Notes: generated by a model from the letters alone, not told the origin. A DNA stretch of 7,339 nucleotides from an uncultured Succinatimonas sp. (GCA_900548485.1 URKL01000091.1:1-7339); one strand, 5' to 3'. Positions 1 to 6,040 are shown, counted from the stretch's first letter. Numbers and translations are program-made.

Positions 1-291
1 ATTGCGCTTTTGGAATTGTTCTCATGGCTGAAGGAAGTTCAGGAATTTCATCTGAATCAGGTCGGACTGGAACATGAATCCGTATATTTAAAATTACTGG
101 GCATCGAAAGAAAAGAAATCTGTCCGGCAAGGACAGTGGTAACCTGTTGTTCCGTGAAAGAGGAGACGGAGCTGCCGGAAGGTTTCCAGTTCCACGCAGG
201 AGAGATCCCGTTCTGTTCTGTGGAAAGGACAAGGCTTTTTTCCGGAAAGCTTTGGCGGGTGCGTACAGGAAATACAGGAAGGCACCTTTGA
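1..291 (+). CDS. Partial phage/contractile-injection baseplate-like protein (foreign-looking fragment)
   Basis: The frame is open through the left edge and stops at TGA 289-291, so the gene's 5' end lies outside the window. The TTG at base 10 is not a credible start. The peptide begins I-A-L-L-E-L-F-S-W-L-K-E and continues through H-L-N-Q-V to Y-L-K-L-L-G-I. This resembles the N-terminal region of 'putative baseplate assembly' proteins of phage-tail-like contractile particles, where a 'TLLELFAWL..H.NRI....YLKLLGI'-type segment is typical. The later segment L-P-E-G-F-Q-F-H-A-G-E-I-P-F also fits that family. These proteins are normally many hundreds of residues long, so this is a small internal piece. 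G+C is about 47%, well above the rest of the window, and codon choice (CTG, GGA, CGG) differs from the neighbours. The last 10-25 codons may already be out-of-frame sequence across a junction. I recognised the family from memory of its motifs; the presence of a junction is an inference. Confidence 0.55.
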   Translation: MALLELFSWLKEVQEFHLNQVGLEHESVYLKLLGIERKEICPARTVVTCCSVKEETELPEGFQFHAGEIPFCSVERTRLFSGKLWRVRTGNTGRHL

Positions 292-1084
292 GAGTTTGCT
301 AATAAAATTCAAAAATAGTGAGCTAAAAGAAGATAAATTTTTTGAGGAGGTAAAAAATCCTCGTCAATACATGGAGTCTTTATTTGTGGATGACAAAGAA
401 TTATTAGAAGCTCTAGGCGGCTCTCATGATTCTTTTGAAGGTTTACTCTTGCCGGCAACCTATCCTATGGTAGAGGAGGTTCCTTTTAGTTCTGTACTCA
501 AACAGTCTTTATTTAAAATGGCAAATTATATGCGTAAGGCTTGGGATGAGAGAGCCCCTGATTTATATTTAAAAACTCCTTATGAAGTTTTAATTTTAGC
601 TTCAATTGTTGAGCGCGAGACTATGCTAGATAGTGAGAGAGCGCAAGTGGCTGGAGTTTTTTATAATCGTTTAAGAAAAAAGATGCGTTTGCAAACAGAT
701 CCTACGGTAATGTACGGCCTTTCTCCAACTTTTTCAGGAAAATTAACGCGAGGTCATTTAAACAAAGACACCATATACAATACATATACGCGCGATGGCC
801 TACCCCCAACCCCTATTGCAATGCCAAGAGAGGCTTCAATTGAGGCGGTATTACATCCAGCTAAAACTAAGGCTTTATATTTTGTGGCCTCTGGGGTATC
901 ACCAAAAGATGGGCATGTATTTTCCTCATCGCTTAAAGAACATAATCAGGCAGTCGCTGATTACCGTCGTAAGCTACGCAAATATAAGAGCGAGCTTAAA
1001 AAAAATGCAAAAGAGAGTGAGTCTACACTTACAGATGAAAATAAAGCTGTGACTGTAACTGATAATCAAGCAACTGAAAAATAA
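278..1084 (+). CDS. mltG: Endolytic murein transglycosylase MltG (YceG), 5'-truncated
   Basis: MltG is an inner-membrane lytic transglycosylase that cleaves nascent glycan strands and is thought to set their length. The catalytic core is intact: A-S-I-V-E-R-E-T, with the catalytic Glu codon at 611-613 (E218 in E. coli), then V-F-Y-N-R-L and M-R-L-Q-T-D-P-T-V-M-Y-G, then Y-N-T-Y-T-R-D-G-L-P-P-T-P-I-A and Y-F-V-A-S-G. The N-terminal signal anchor and LysM-like part are missing: about 265 residues remain, against about 340 in E. coli. Similarity to MltG begins around E-G-T-F-E-S-L-L at 278-301, where E. coli has V-E-G-M-R-L-S-D-Y-L. The TTG at 296-298 is the first formal start codon but lies inside the conserved domain, so the gene is truncated by the junction rather than starting there. 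The C-terminal tail of about 35 residues is charged and low in complexity. tmk follows after 32 bases, the usual neighbour in gammaproteobacteria. Confidence 0.9.
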   Translation, partial: EGTFESLLIKFKNSELKEDKFFEEVKNPRQYMESLFVDDKELLEALGGSHDSFEGLLLPATYPMVEEVPFSSVLKQSLFKMANYMRKAWDERAPDLYLKTPYEVLILASIVERETMLDSERAQVAGVFYNRLRKKMRLQTDPTVMYGLSPTFSGKLTRGHLNKDTIYNTYTRDGLPPTPIAMPREASIEAVLHPAKTKALYFVASGVSPKDGHVFSSSLKEHNQAVADYRRKLRKYKSELKKNAKESESTLTDENKAVTVTDNQATEK

Positions 1085-1116
1085 CTTTTGTTTTAATATT
1101 ATTTGAAGATAAAAAA

Positions 1117-1737
1117 ATGTCAGGTTTGTTTATTACATTAGAGGGTGTTGAAGGCGCAGGAAAATCCTCGCTTATCATTAAGATTAAAGAGTTTTTAGAG
1201 GCTAAAGGCCGCAAAGTTGAATGTGTTCGTGAGCCTGGTGGTACGGCTGTTGCAGAACAGATAAGACAGATTTTAAAAACTAAGCGAGATGATGAGGATT
1301 TATGCAACCGCTGTGAGTTATTGCTTATGTATGCAGCTCGAGCTCAATTAGTAAATACTAAGATAAAACCTCTATTAGCCCAAAATATAGATGTTATTTG
1401 TGATCGACATGATCTCTCCTCAATTGCCTATCAAGGTGGTGGACGAGGTATGGATTTAGATCTTATTTATAAGGCACGCCAAGTCGCGATGGGAGATTTT
1501 AAACCTGATTTAACCTTGTTATTAGATTTAAGTCCTAAGATTGGTTTAGAGCGCGTCAGGCAAAGAGGAAGCTTAGATCGCTTTGAATTATCTGAATATG
1601 CCTTTTTTGAGAGGGTTCGTAAAGCTTATCTTGATTATGCTCATGCTCACCCACAAGATGTTAAAGTTATCAATGCTGAAGAACCTTTTGCAAAGGTTGT
1701 ATCTTGTGCTTTAGAGGAAATTGCATGTCTAATTTAA
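1117..1737 (+). CDS. tmk: Thymidylate kinase
   Basis: This cytosolic enzyme phosphorylates dTMP to dTDP with ATP, an essential step in dTTP synthesis. The 206-residue product has the family's usual length (213 in E. coli). The P-loop is G-V-E-G-A-G-K-S at residues 10-17. R-E-P-G-G-T at 38-43 is the dTMP-binding loop. D-R-H-D-L-S-S-I-A-Y-Q-G starts at 96 and matches the Asp-Arg-His/Tyr motif. The lid, R-Q-R-G-S-L-D-R-F-E at 148-157, carries arginines as in E. coli-type (type II) enzymes. The ATG at 1117 is preceded by a weak GAAG at 1105-1108, and the P-loop begins at the expected distance from it. The gene lies 32 bases after mltG, and its last 13 bases overlap the start of holB, so the two are probably translationally coupled. 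Nothing in it looks damaged. Confidence 0.96.
   Translation: MSGLFITLEGVEGAGKSSLIIKIKEFLEAKGRKVECVREPGGTAVAEQIRQILKTKRDDEDLCNRCELLLMYAARAQLVNTKIKPLLAQNIDVICDRHDLSSIAYQGGGRGMDLDLIYKARQVAMGDFKPDLTLLLDLSPKIGLERVRQRGSLDRFELSEYAFFERVRKAYLDYAHAHPQDVKVINAEEPFAKVVSCALEEIACLI
1713..1718 (+). promoter_or_regulatory. Ribosome-binding site of holB inside tmk
   Basis: AGAGGA lies within the last codons of tmk, 6 bases before the ATG at 1725. It decides that start over the upstream in-frame TTG at 1704 and implies coupled translation of tmk and holB. Confidence 0.7.
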
Positions 1738-2792
1738 AGCCGTGGCTTCAAAGTGCATATGATGAAGTAACTTTAGCTTTAGAGTTAAATCGTTTACCTT
1801 CATCTATAATTATCTCTGGCGATTTACGTTTACAAAGTGCGAGCTTAGCAATTGCTATAGCTAAGCTTTTTTTATGTGAAAATCGCCAAGGTAAGCAACC
1901 TTGTGGACATTGCCATTCCTGTATGCAATTGACAGGTGAAAATTTAAGTCATCCCGATTTTTTAGCGGTTTTAAGCTCAACAAAGGATGCTTTTGATCAC
2001 GAGGAAGACCTTAGTCATAGGACCTTAGACTTATTAGAAAATACTATAAGATCTGATGGTACATCTTTACGTATCGATACTTTACGTCGTTTTCAAGATT
2101 GGATAATGCAATCTTCAATGGGAGCACGAGGAAAAGTTGCGGTAATTTCAAATGCACATTTAATGCCTGAAGCGGCTGCCAATGCAATTTTAAAGACTTT
2201 TGAAGAGCCTCCTGAGAATACTTTAATTATCATGCTTACAAAGAGTACGGATGCTCTGTTACCCACAATTTTATCGCGAGCTTTTAAAATCTATATAAAA
2301 AGACCTGACTTTGAGAGTGCTTGCAGAGAGCTTGAGAATATGCAAGTTGATACTAAATATGCAGCTCAAGCTTTATGTTTAAGTGCAGATGCTCCTTTTG
2401 CTGCAGCAGATCTTATAAGATCGCAGAAAATTGAAAAAATTTTAGATCTTTTAAAATCATTAGGCGATACTTTGTGTAATAAACAAGATCCTCGGGATTT
2501 TATTGAAAAACTTTTTAAAAAGGATTTAAAAGTTCCTCTATTTACACCTCAAGAACGTGTAGCAATTTTGGAGGAATTTTTATTAGAGCTGTTAAAATAT
2601 AAAGCTCATATTGCTGAGGAAAAATTACCTTTACTTGTAGGACTTGATTTAAATTCTTTGTTGAAAATTAAAGCTAAGCAAATTTTTATTGCTAAAAATG
2701 CTTTAAAGTTTTTACTTGGAGGTAATAATATGGCACCTTTAAGAGCTCCGCAGATTTTTATGCGCTCATGGATTGATAATTTAAAATCTTAA
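1725..2792 (+). CDS. holB: DNA polymerase III delta' subunit (clamp loader)
   Basis: Delta' is the rigid stator of the gamma/tau-delta-delta' clamp loader that places the beta clamp on primed DNA. I chose the ATG at 1725 because AGAGGA at 1713-1718 lies 6 bases upstream; a TTG at 1704 in the same frame has no such support. This start overlaps the end of tmk by 13 bases. The 355-residue protein has the Zn-binding cysteines C51, C60, C63 and C66 and lacks a P-loop, as expected for delta'. A-A-A-N-A-I-L-K-T-F-E-E-P-P ends at residue 163, and the sensor-like segment L-S-R-A is at 183-186. Most AAA+ clamp-loader subunits have S-R-C there; here the Cys is Ala. Relative to E. coli (334 residues) there appear to be about 25-30 extra, acidic residues near 84-110, between the Zn module and the R-I-D-T-L-R segment. 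The C-terminal half is divergent. Identity is secure from the motifs and from its position after tmk. Confidence 0.93.
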   Translation: MSNLKPWLQSAYDEVTLALELNRLPSSIIISGDLRLQSASLAIAIAKLFLCENRQGKQPCGHCHSCMQLTGENLSHPDFLAVLSSTKDAFDHEEDLSHRTLDLLENTIRSDGTSLRIDTLRRFQDWIMQSSMGARGKVAVISNAHLMPEAAANAILKTFEEPPENTLIIMLTKSTDALLPTILSRAFKIYIKRPDFESACRELENMQVDTKYAAQALCLSADAPFAAADLIRSQKIEKILDLLKSLGDTLCNKQDPRDFIEKLFKKDLKVPLFTPQERVAILEEFLLELLKYKAHIAEEKLPLLVGLDLNSLLKIKAKQIFIAKNALKFLLGGNNMAPLRAPQIFMRSWIDNLKS

Positions 2793-2794
2793 GG
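2791..2794 (+). promoter_or_regulatory. Ribosome-binding site of lptF overlapping the holB stop
   Basis: AAGG overlaps the TAA stop of holB (2790-2792) and stands 8 bases before the TTG at 2803. It supports the unusual TTG start of lptF and a shared holB-lptF transcript. Confidence 0.6.
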
Positions 2795-2802
2795 TATTTA
2801 GC

Positions 2803-3897
2803 TTGATTATTTATAAATATATCTTCAAAGAGATTTTTAAAGTACAGCTAGCAACTACCATAATTTTGTTGGCAGTCTTTTTATGTCAAAGCACAATAAA
2901 ATACATTGGGCGAGCAACAGTAGGCAGAGTTCCGGTTGATATTGTTTCCTCGATGGTAATTTATTCTATACCGTCTATAGCTTTTATCATGCTCCCATTA
3001 ACCATATTTATTGCAGTTTTAGTCGCAGTGGGAAGAATCTCCTCTGACTCTGAGATGGTGGTTTTAAGATCGGTGGGATTTTCGGGACATGATATCGTCA
3101 AAATCACTATGGTTTTGGCTTTCTTAACTGCCATCATTACCGGTATTAACAGTTTGTATTTTATGCCTTATGCCGCTTTTAATCAAAAAGCGTTATTAAG
3201 TGATGCTGAAACAAATCCTCAATATTTACCTATTGAAAGCGGACGTTTTTCTAATTTTGCTGATTATATTGTTTATGTACAGCAAGTGGAATCAAATAAA
3301 AAAGATAAGGCTTTAGGTAATGTAGTGGTAATTGCACATCCTATGTCAGCTTATGATCGTTCTATAGCCATCTCAAATTCAGGAAGTGTAAGCTTTGATA
3401 AAGACGGGGTACAGTGGTTACATCTAAACGAAGGCAAATCTTATCAAGGACCTTTACCAGATCATTCCTATAGAGTTTCAGCTTTTGATAAGTTCTCAAT
3501 TCCTGTACAAAAAGAAGAAGGTTCTGATTACTACGATAAGCCTATTTCTGGAGTGTCGACTTTAGAGCTTTTAAAATCTGATAAAGATGAGATGAAGATT
3601 GAATTACAGTGGCGAATTGCACCGATTTTAGCGGTATTTGTCTTAACTTTAATTTCTGTGCCTTTGTCTATGACTAATCCAAGACAAGGTCGTTTTTCTC
3701 GTTTAGGGCCGGCAATGGCTATTTATGTAAGCTATTATTTAATTTTATTAGCTTTATATAATCTTTTAAAATCAGAATCTTATTCTTTAATGCCTGGCTT
3801 ATATATAGTGCCGATATTTTTCTTGCTGTTTGTAGTGCTTCCATTAAACTTTGGTAATCGCTTCCGTTCGGAAATAGCACGTCGTAATAAACGCTAA
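2803..3897 (+). CDS. lptF: LPS export permease LptF
   Basis: LptF is one of the two inner-membrane subunits of the LptB2FG ABC transporter, which extracts LPS from the inner membrane and passes it to LptC/LptA. The 364 residues match E. coli LptF in length (366) and architecture. Three N-terminal membrane segments lie near residues 15-33, 47-79 and 99-120. A periplasmic beta-jellyroll spans roughly 130-260, and three C-terminal segments lie near 272-290, 302-322 and 331-349. S-D-S-E-M-V-V-L-R-S-V-G at 81-92 corresponds to the cytoplasmic coupling helix that contacts LptB. V-P-L-S-M-T-N-P-R-Q-G-R at 286-297 matches the LptF version of this segment and distinguishes it from LptG. The start is TTG, supported by AAGG 8 bases upstream and by the opening M-I-I-Y-K-Y, close to E. 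coli's M-I-I-I-R-Y. It follows holB by 10 bases. Its usual partner lptG is not next to it but 2.1 kb downstream. Confidence 0.94.
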   Translation: MIIYKYIFKEIFKVQLATTIILLAVFLCQSTIKYIGRATVGRVPVDIVSSMVIYSIPSIAFIMLPLTIFIAVLVAVGRISSDSEMVVLRSVGFSGHDIVKITMVLAFLTAIITGINSLYFMPYAAFNQKALLSDAETNPQYLPIESGRFSNFADYIVYVQQVESNKKDKALGNVVVIAHPMSAYDRSIAISNSGSVSFDKDGVQWLHLNEGKSYQGPLPDHSYRVSAFDKFSIPVQKEEGSDYYDKPISGVSTLELLKSDKDEMKIELQWRIAPILAVFVLTLISVPLSMTNPRQGRFSRLGPAMAIYVSYYLILLALYNLLKSESYSLMPGLYIVPIFFLLFVVLPLNFGNRFRSEIARRNKR

Positions 3898-3901
3898 AAA
3901 C

Positions 3902-3929
3902 AAAGCCCCAAACCAAGGTTCGGGGCTTT
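3902..3929. terminator. Bidirectional hairpin terminator between convergent lptF and the aldolase-like gene
   Basis: AAAGCCCC (3902-3909) pairs with GGGGCTTT (3922-3929), and inside it AACC (3911-3914) pairs with GGTT (3917-3920) after one A/C mismatch. On the minus strand the stem runs into a T-rich tract (complement of the A-run at 3896-3900), the classical intrinsic-terminator layout for the gene ending at 3934. On the plus strand the run after the stem is weaker (TTTC then AATTTA). It lies 4 bases after each neighbouring stop codon and probably serves both. Confidence 0.85.
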
Positions 3930-3933
3930 CAAT

Positions 3934-4848
3934 TTATAAGGAGAAGCTCTTTCTCATTTCTTGAGAGTAGTCTCTCAAAGTTTGCATTTCTGCGATATTT
4001 AATTCGGTTAGATCATCATGCATGCGACTGTAAGTATTGATTTTAAGTTTTTCAAATTCTTTAAGATAATATTTAGCTTTTCCAGGGAAATTGTGTTTTA
4101 CGAGATTGGCGCTTTTAGATAAAAATTCCTGAAGTTTCTCAGCATTTTCATCTTTAAAATGTTTGCATAACCAAGCATAAAGCTTTGGCTGAAAAGCACC
4201 CATCTCACCAAAAAAGCCGTTGCAACCTGCTCTTAAAGATGGCAATAAGGTAGCACTATGAGCGTTATAAATTTTTAATTCTGTATTTTTAACAATCTGT
4301 AGACGCTTTTTGATTAAACGTAAGCTACAAGAGTTATCGTGCAGGAAGTAGAATCTACCGCTTTGTGCACACCATTTTAGATTTTCATCACTAATTAGTC
4401 TTTTATATGGATAAGCGCATTCATAAAGTCCTAGAGGCATATCCTCAGGTAAAGCTTCAATAACTTCAGCGCAATTACGTCTCCAGGTATCATCATCTTC
4501 ATTTTCGTTGGCAAAACGATTGGTATTGAGGATGATTGCAGAAGGATCTAGAGCAACAATTTGTAATAATTCTTCAATTTGTAAGTTTTTGTCGTCAGCA
4601 ACATGGCCTGAGACAATCACAGGAACTTTGCCTTTGGCAACATCAATTACAGTACTAGCTATACCGATACGTTCAGGTAAGTTTAAACAAAATGATTCAC
4701 TTGCCTGACAATCAGCAACGATACCGCTACAACCTTGATCTATATACCATTTAGTTAAAGCTTTAAGTCCGGCATAGTCAATCGCACCTGATTCTTTAAA
4801 AGGGGTCAACATCTCCGGCCAAATACCGCTTGGAAAATTGAGCTCCAT
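3934..4848 (-). CDS. Dihydrodipicolinate synthase/N-acetylneuraminate lyase (DHDPS/NAL) family protein with the Schiff-base Lys replaced by His
   Basis: This 304-residue protein has the length and order of the DHDPS/NAL TIM-barrel family, whose members join or split pyruvate and an aldehyde through a lysine Schiff base. W-P-E-M-L-T-P-F opens the barrel. The usual G-T-T-G-E loop is C-Q-A-S-E-S around residues 47-52. G-L-Y-E-C-A-Y-P-Y-K-R around 140-150 carries the expected tyrosine at 142. These variants recall an uncharacterised branch with 'CQSSE' and 'YECPYPYKR' motifs, not true DapA. That branch normally has F-L-K-D-T-C; here it reads F-L-H-D-N-S-C, so residue 170 (codon 4339-4341) is His in place of the catalytic Lys. 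The ATG at 4848 fits the family's N-terminus; AAGGAG on the minus strand is about 11 bases upstream, and the longer open frame to 4926 has no family similarity. Divergent from the iclR-type gene, which probably regulates it. The substrate is unknown; a sugar-acid aldolase or a non-aldolase relative are both possible. Confidence 0.85.
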   Translation of the reverse strand: MELNFPSGIWPEMLTPFKESGAIDYAGLKALTKWYIDQGCSGIVADCQASESFCLNLPERIGIASTVIDVAKGKVPVIVSGHVADDKNLQIEELLQIVALDPSAIILNTNRFANENEDDDTWRRNCAEVIEALPEDMPLGLYECAYPYKRLISDENLKWCAQSGRFYFLHDNSCSLRLIKKRLQIVKNTELKIYNAHSATLLPSLRAGCNGFFGEMGAFQPKLYAWLCKHFKDENAEKLQEFLSKSANLVKHNFPGKAKYYLKEFEKLKINTYSRMHDDLTELNIAEMQTLRDYSQEMRKSFSL

Positions 4849-4912
4849 TATTATTGATGCTCCTTTATATTTGTTCAGAATTAAAGAACAAAATCTATTT
4901 AAAAAAACGTTT

Positions 4913-4928
4913 GTTTGTATACACAAAC
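4913..4928. promoter_or_regulatory. Candidate operator: GTTTGT-ATAC-ACAAAC
   Basis: A perfect 6-4-6 inverted repeat, overlapped by a second pairing of CGTTTGT (4908-4914) with ACAAACG (4923-4929). It lies between the candidate -10 of the minus-strand gene and that gene's start codon, a position where a bound protein would block transcription. IclR proteins bind palindromes of about this size, but the exact sequence is not one I recognise. That the neighbouring regulator binds here is an inference. Confidence 0.5.
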
Positions 4929-4944
4929 GATCTAAGATTCCTTA

Positions 4945-4971
4945 ATTATAAGGCATCATATATTCTCTCAA
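4945..4971 (-). promoter_or_regulatory. Candidate promoter of the aldolase-like gene
   Basis: On the minus strand TTGAGA (4971-4966) is followed 15 bases later by a consensus TATAAT (4950-4945). The spacing is two bases shorter than ideal, which may suit an activator-dependent promoter. Transcription would begin near 4938, just upstream of the palindrome at 4913-4928. Confidence 0.4.
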
Positions 4972-5022
4972 TTTCATTTATTAGAGGTTATAAATTCAAA
5001 ATTGTGATCTAAATTCAATAAA

Positions 5023-5046
5023 ACAAATGTTTGTCTATGTGTTTGT
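5023..5046. promoter_or_regulatory. Second TTTGT-type repeat cluster
   Basis: ACAAA-TG-TTTGT (5023-5034) is a 5-2-5 inverted repeat, and a further GTTTGT follows at 5041-5046. The same hexamer makes the arms of the palindrome at 4913-4928. The two sites are about 108 bases apart centre to centre, close to ten helical turns. This may be a second binding site for the same regulator. Confidence 0.4.
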
Positions 5047-5115
5047 TGAATTTTTACCCAGGATTTATGCAAAAAAAACATGGAAATTTATTTTTTAAGA
5101 AATTTTGTTTATATG

Positions 5116-5131
5116 TTCTAAAGATCTAGAA
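5116..5131. promoter_or_regulatory. Inverted repeat TTCTA-N6-TAGAA upstream of the regulator promoter
   Basis: A 16-base inverted repeat with AGATCT next to its centre, ending 6 bases before the candidate -35 of the IclR-type gene. The arms differ from the TTTGT repeats, so it could be an autoregulatory site or simply chance in AT-rich DNA. Confidence 0.3.
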
Positions 5132-5137
5132 TTTATT

Positions 5138-5166
5138 TTGATTTTTGCATAATATTTTTATATAAG
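5138..5166 (+). promoter_or_regulatory. Candidate promoter of the IclR-type gene
   Basis: TTGATT (5138-5143), a 17-base spacer, then TATAAG (5161-5166). This is a good sigma70-type pair, placing the start of transcription near 5173 and leaving a leader of about 50 bases. The inverted repeat TGTTC-N9-GAACA (5167-5185) covers the predicted start site and could be an operator. Confidence 0.5.
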
Positions 5167-5222
5167 TGTTCTTAAATAGTGAACAATATTTATCATTAGT
5201 AATTTTTGATTAGGGTAAGATA

Positions 5223-5969
5223 GTGCTGAAATCACTTAACAAGGCTTTGCAGATTATTGAGTTTTTATCTGGCGAGAAGAAATATTATGGAATTACTGAG
5301 ATAAGTTCTGCTTTAAATCTCTATAAGAGTAATGTACATGAAATTTTGACTACCTTTGAAGCTTTTGGTTATGTCAAAAAAGATCCTATTACACATCAAT
5401 ATTGTTTAGCTTTAAAGTTTTTGCAAATTGCTCATTTGATTAGAGAGCGCTTTAGTTTTCAGCAACAGTTGCACATTAAACTTCAAGGTTTATGCGAAAA
5501 ATTAGGAGAGGCAATCTATTTTGGCGTGTTTGAAGATAACCAAGCTTTGATTTTAGACGGTGCTTTTCCGCATAATTCAGGAATTTTAAATCAAAGTATA
5601 GTGGGACAGACATATCCTTTGTATTGTACAGCCGTAGGAAAAATTCTCTTTGCTAATTTGTCTCATGAACAAATCCAAGAGCTTGTTTTAAAAAAGAGAG
5701 AGAGTTTTACTGAATACACCATCATTGATAATCAGAAAATGTTAAAGGAGCTTTCTGATGTCAAACAGCGTGGTTATAGTGTCGAGAGTATGGAATACGT
5801 CTATGGTGTAAAAAGTTTAGCAGTCCCTGTATTTAATGCAAAACAAAAGCTTGTTGGAGCTTTTGCAATTACAGGTCCAAGTTTACGTTTTCCAAAACAG
5901 ATCTATGCTCGTTATATTAAAGAACTCAATGAATTTGCAAGTGATGTAGGGCCATCGATTATTTTGTAA
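5223..5969 (+). CDS. IclR-family transcriptional regulator
   Basis: The 248-residue protein has the standard IclR plan. A winged helix-turn-helix occupies roughly residues 5-65 (G-I-T-E-I-S-S-A-L, then Y-K-S-N-V-H-E-I-L-T-T-F-E-A-F-G-Y-V). The effector-binding domain spans about 80-245, with the hallmark L-Y-C-T-A-V-G-K at 133-140 and G-V-K-S-L-A-V-P-V-F plus A-I-T-G-P near the end. The start is GTG at 5223, with AGGG at 5212-5215 seven bases upstream; the helix-turn-helix begins at the usual distance. IclR regulators commonly control adjacent genes for use of aromatic or sugar acids and respond to a small-molecule effector. Here the obvious target is the divergent aldolase-like gene, with several inverted repeats between them. 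The effector cannot be read from the sequence. It lies 71 bases upstream of lptG on the same strand, with a promoter in between. Confidence 0.93.
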   Translation: MLKSLNKALQIIEFLSGEKKYYGITEISSALNLYKSNVHEILTTFEAFGYVKKDPITHQYCLALKFLQIAHLIRERFSFQQQLHIKLQGLCEKLGEAIYFGVFEDNQALILDGAFPHNSGILNQSIVGQTYPLYCTAVGKILFANLSHEQIQELVLKKRESFTEYTIIDNQKMLKELSDVKQRGYSVESMEYVYGVKSLAVPVFNAKQKLVGAFAITGPSLRFPKQIYARYIKELNEFASDVGPSIIL

Positions 5970-5985
5970 GTATTTAAAATGCTTT

Positions 5986-6014
5986 TTGGCGGTTATTGCC
6001 CTCAATGATATAAT
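5986..6014 (+). promoter_or_regulatory. Promoter of lptG
   Basis: TTGGCG (5986-5991), a 17-base spacer, then a perfect TATAAT (6009-6014). Transcription would begin near 6021, about 20 bases before the lptG ATG. This is the best-looking promoter in the window and explains how lptG can be expressed although it is cut off from lptF. Confidence 0.7.
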
Positions 6015-6030
6015 GAAAAAATCTGATTTT

Positions 6031-6034
6031 GAGG
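6031..6034 (+). promoter_or_regulatory. Ribosome-binding site deciding the lptG start
   Basis: GAGG lies six bases before the ATG at 6041. It favours that start over the in-frame TTG at 6029, which would overlap the site itself. Confidence 0.65.
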
Positions 6035-6040
6035 CAATTT

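Larger units (their letters stand above)
4849..5222. promoter_or_regulatory. Divergent control region between the aldolase-like gene and the IclR-type regulator
   Basis: These 374 bases are very AT-rich and contain no open frame I would defend as a gene. They hold the leaders and probable promoters of both divergent genes, and four inverted repeats, listed separately. The arrangement is typical of an IclR-type regulator sharing its operator region with its target gene. Confidence 0.7.

Noticed and set aside
1029..1307. Minus-strand open frame across the mltG-tmk boundary
   Set aside because: It lies opposite two well-supported genes, has no recognisable motifs and no ribosome-binding site. 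It is a shadow of tmk coding sequence.
1704..1724. TTG start for holB
   Set aside because: The ATG at 1725 has AGAGGA at good spacing and gives the normal N-terminus.
4508..4708. Plus-strand open frame inside the aldolase-like gene
   Set aside because: It is antisense to conserved barrel sequence and shows no family features.
4849..4926. Longer start for the aldolase-like protein (26 extra residues)
   Set aside because: The extension matches nothing in the family, covers the palindromic operator region, and the ATG at 4848 has a Shine-Dalgarno sequence.
6029..6040. TTG start for lptG
   Set aside because: It would place the start on top of the GAGG ribosome-binding site; the ATG at 6041 gives the family's usual N-terminus.
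3898..6040. A mobile element carrying the aldolase/IclR pair between lptF and lptG
   Set aside because: No transposase, integrase, terminal inverted repeats or target duplications were seen, and base composition matches the neighbours.
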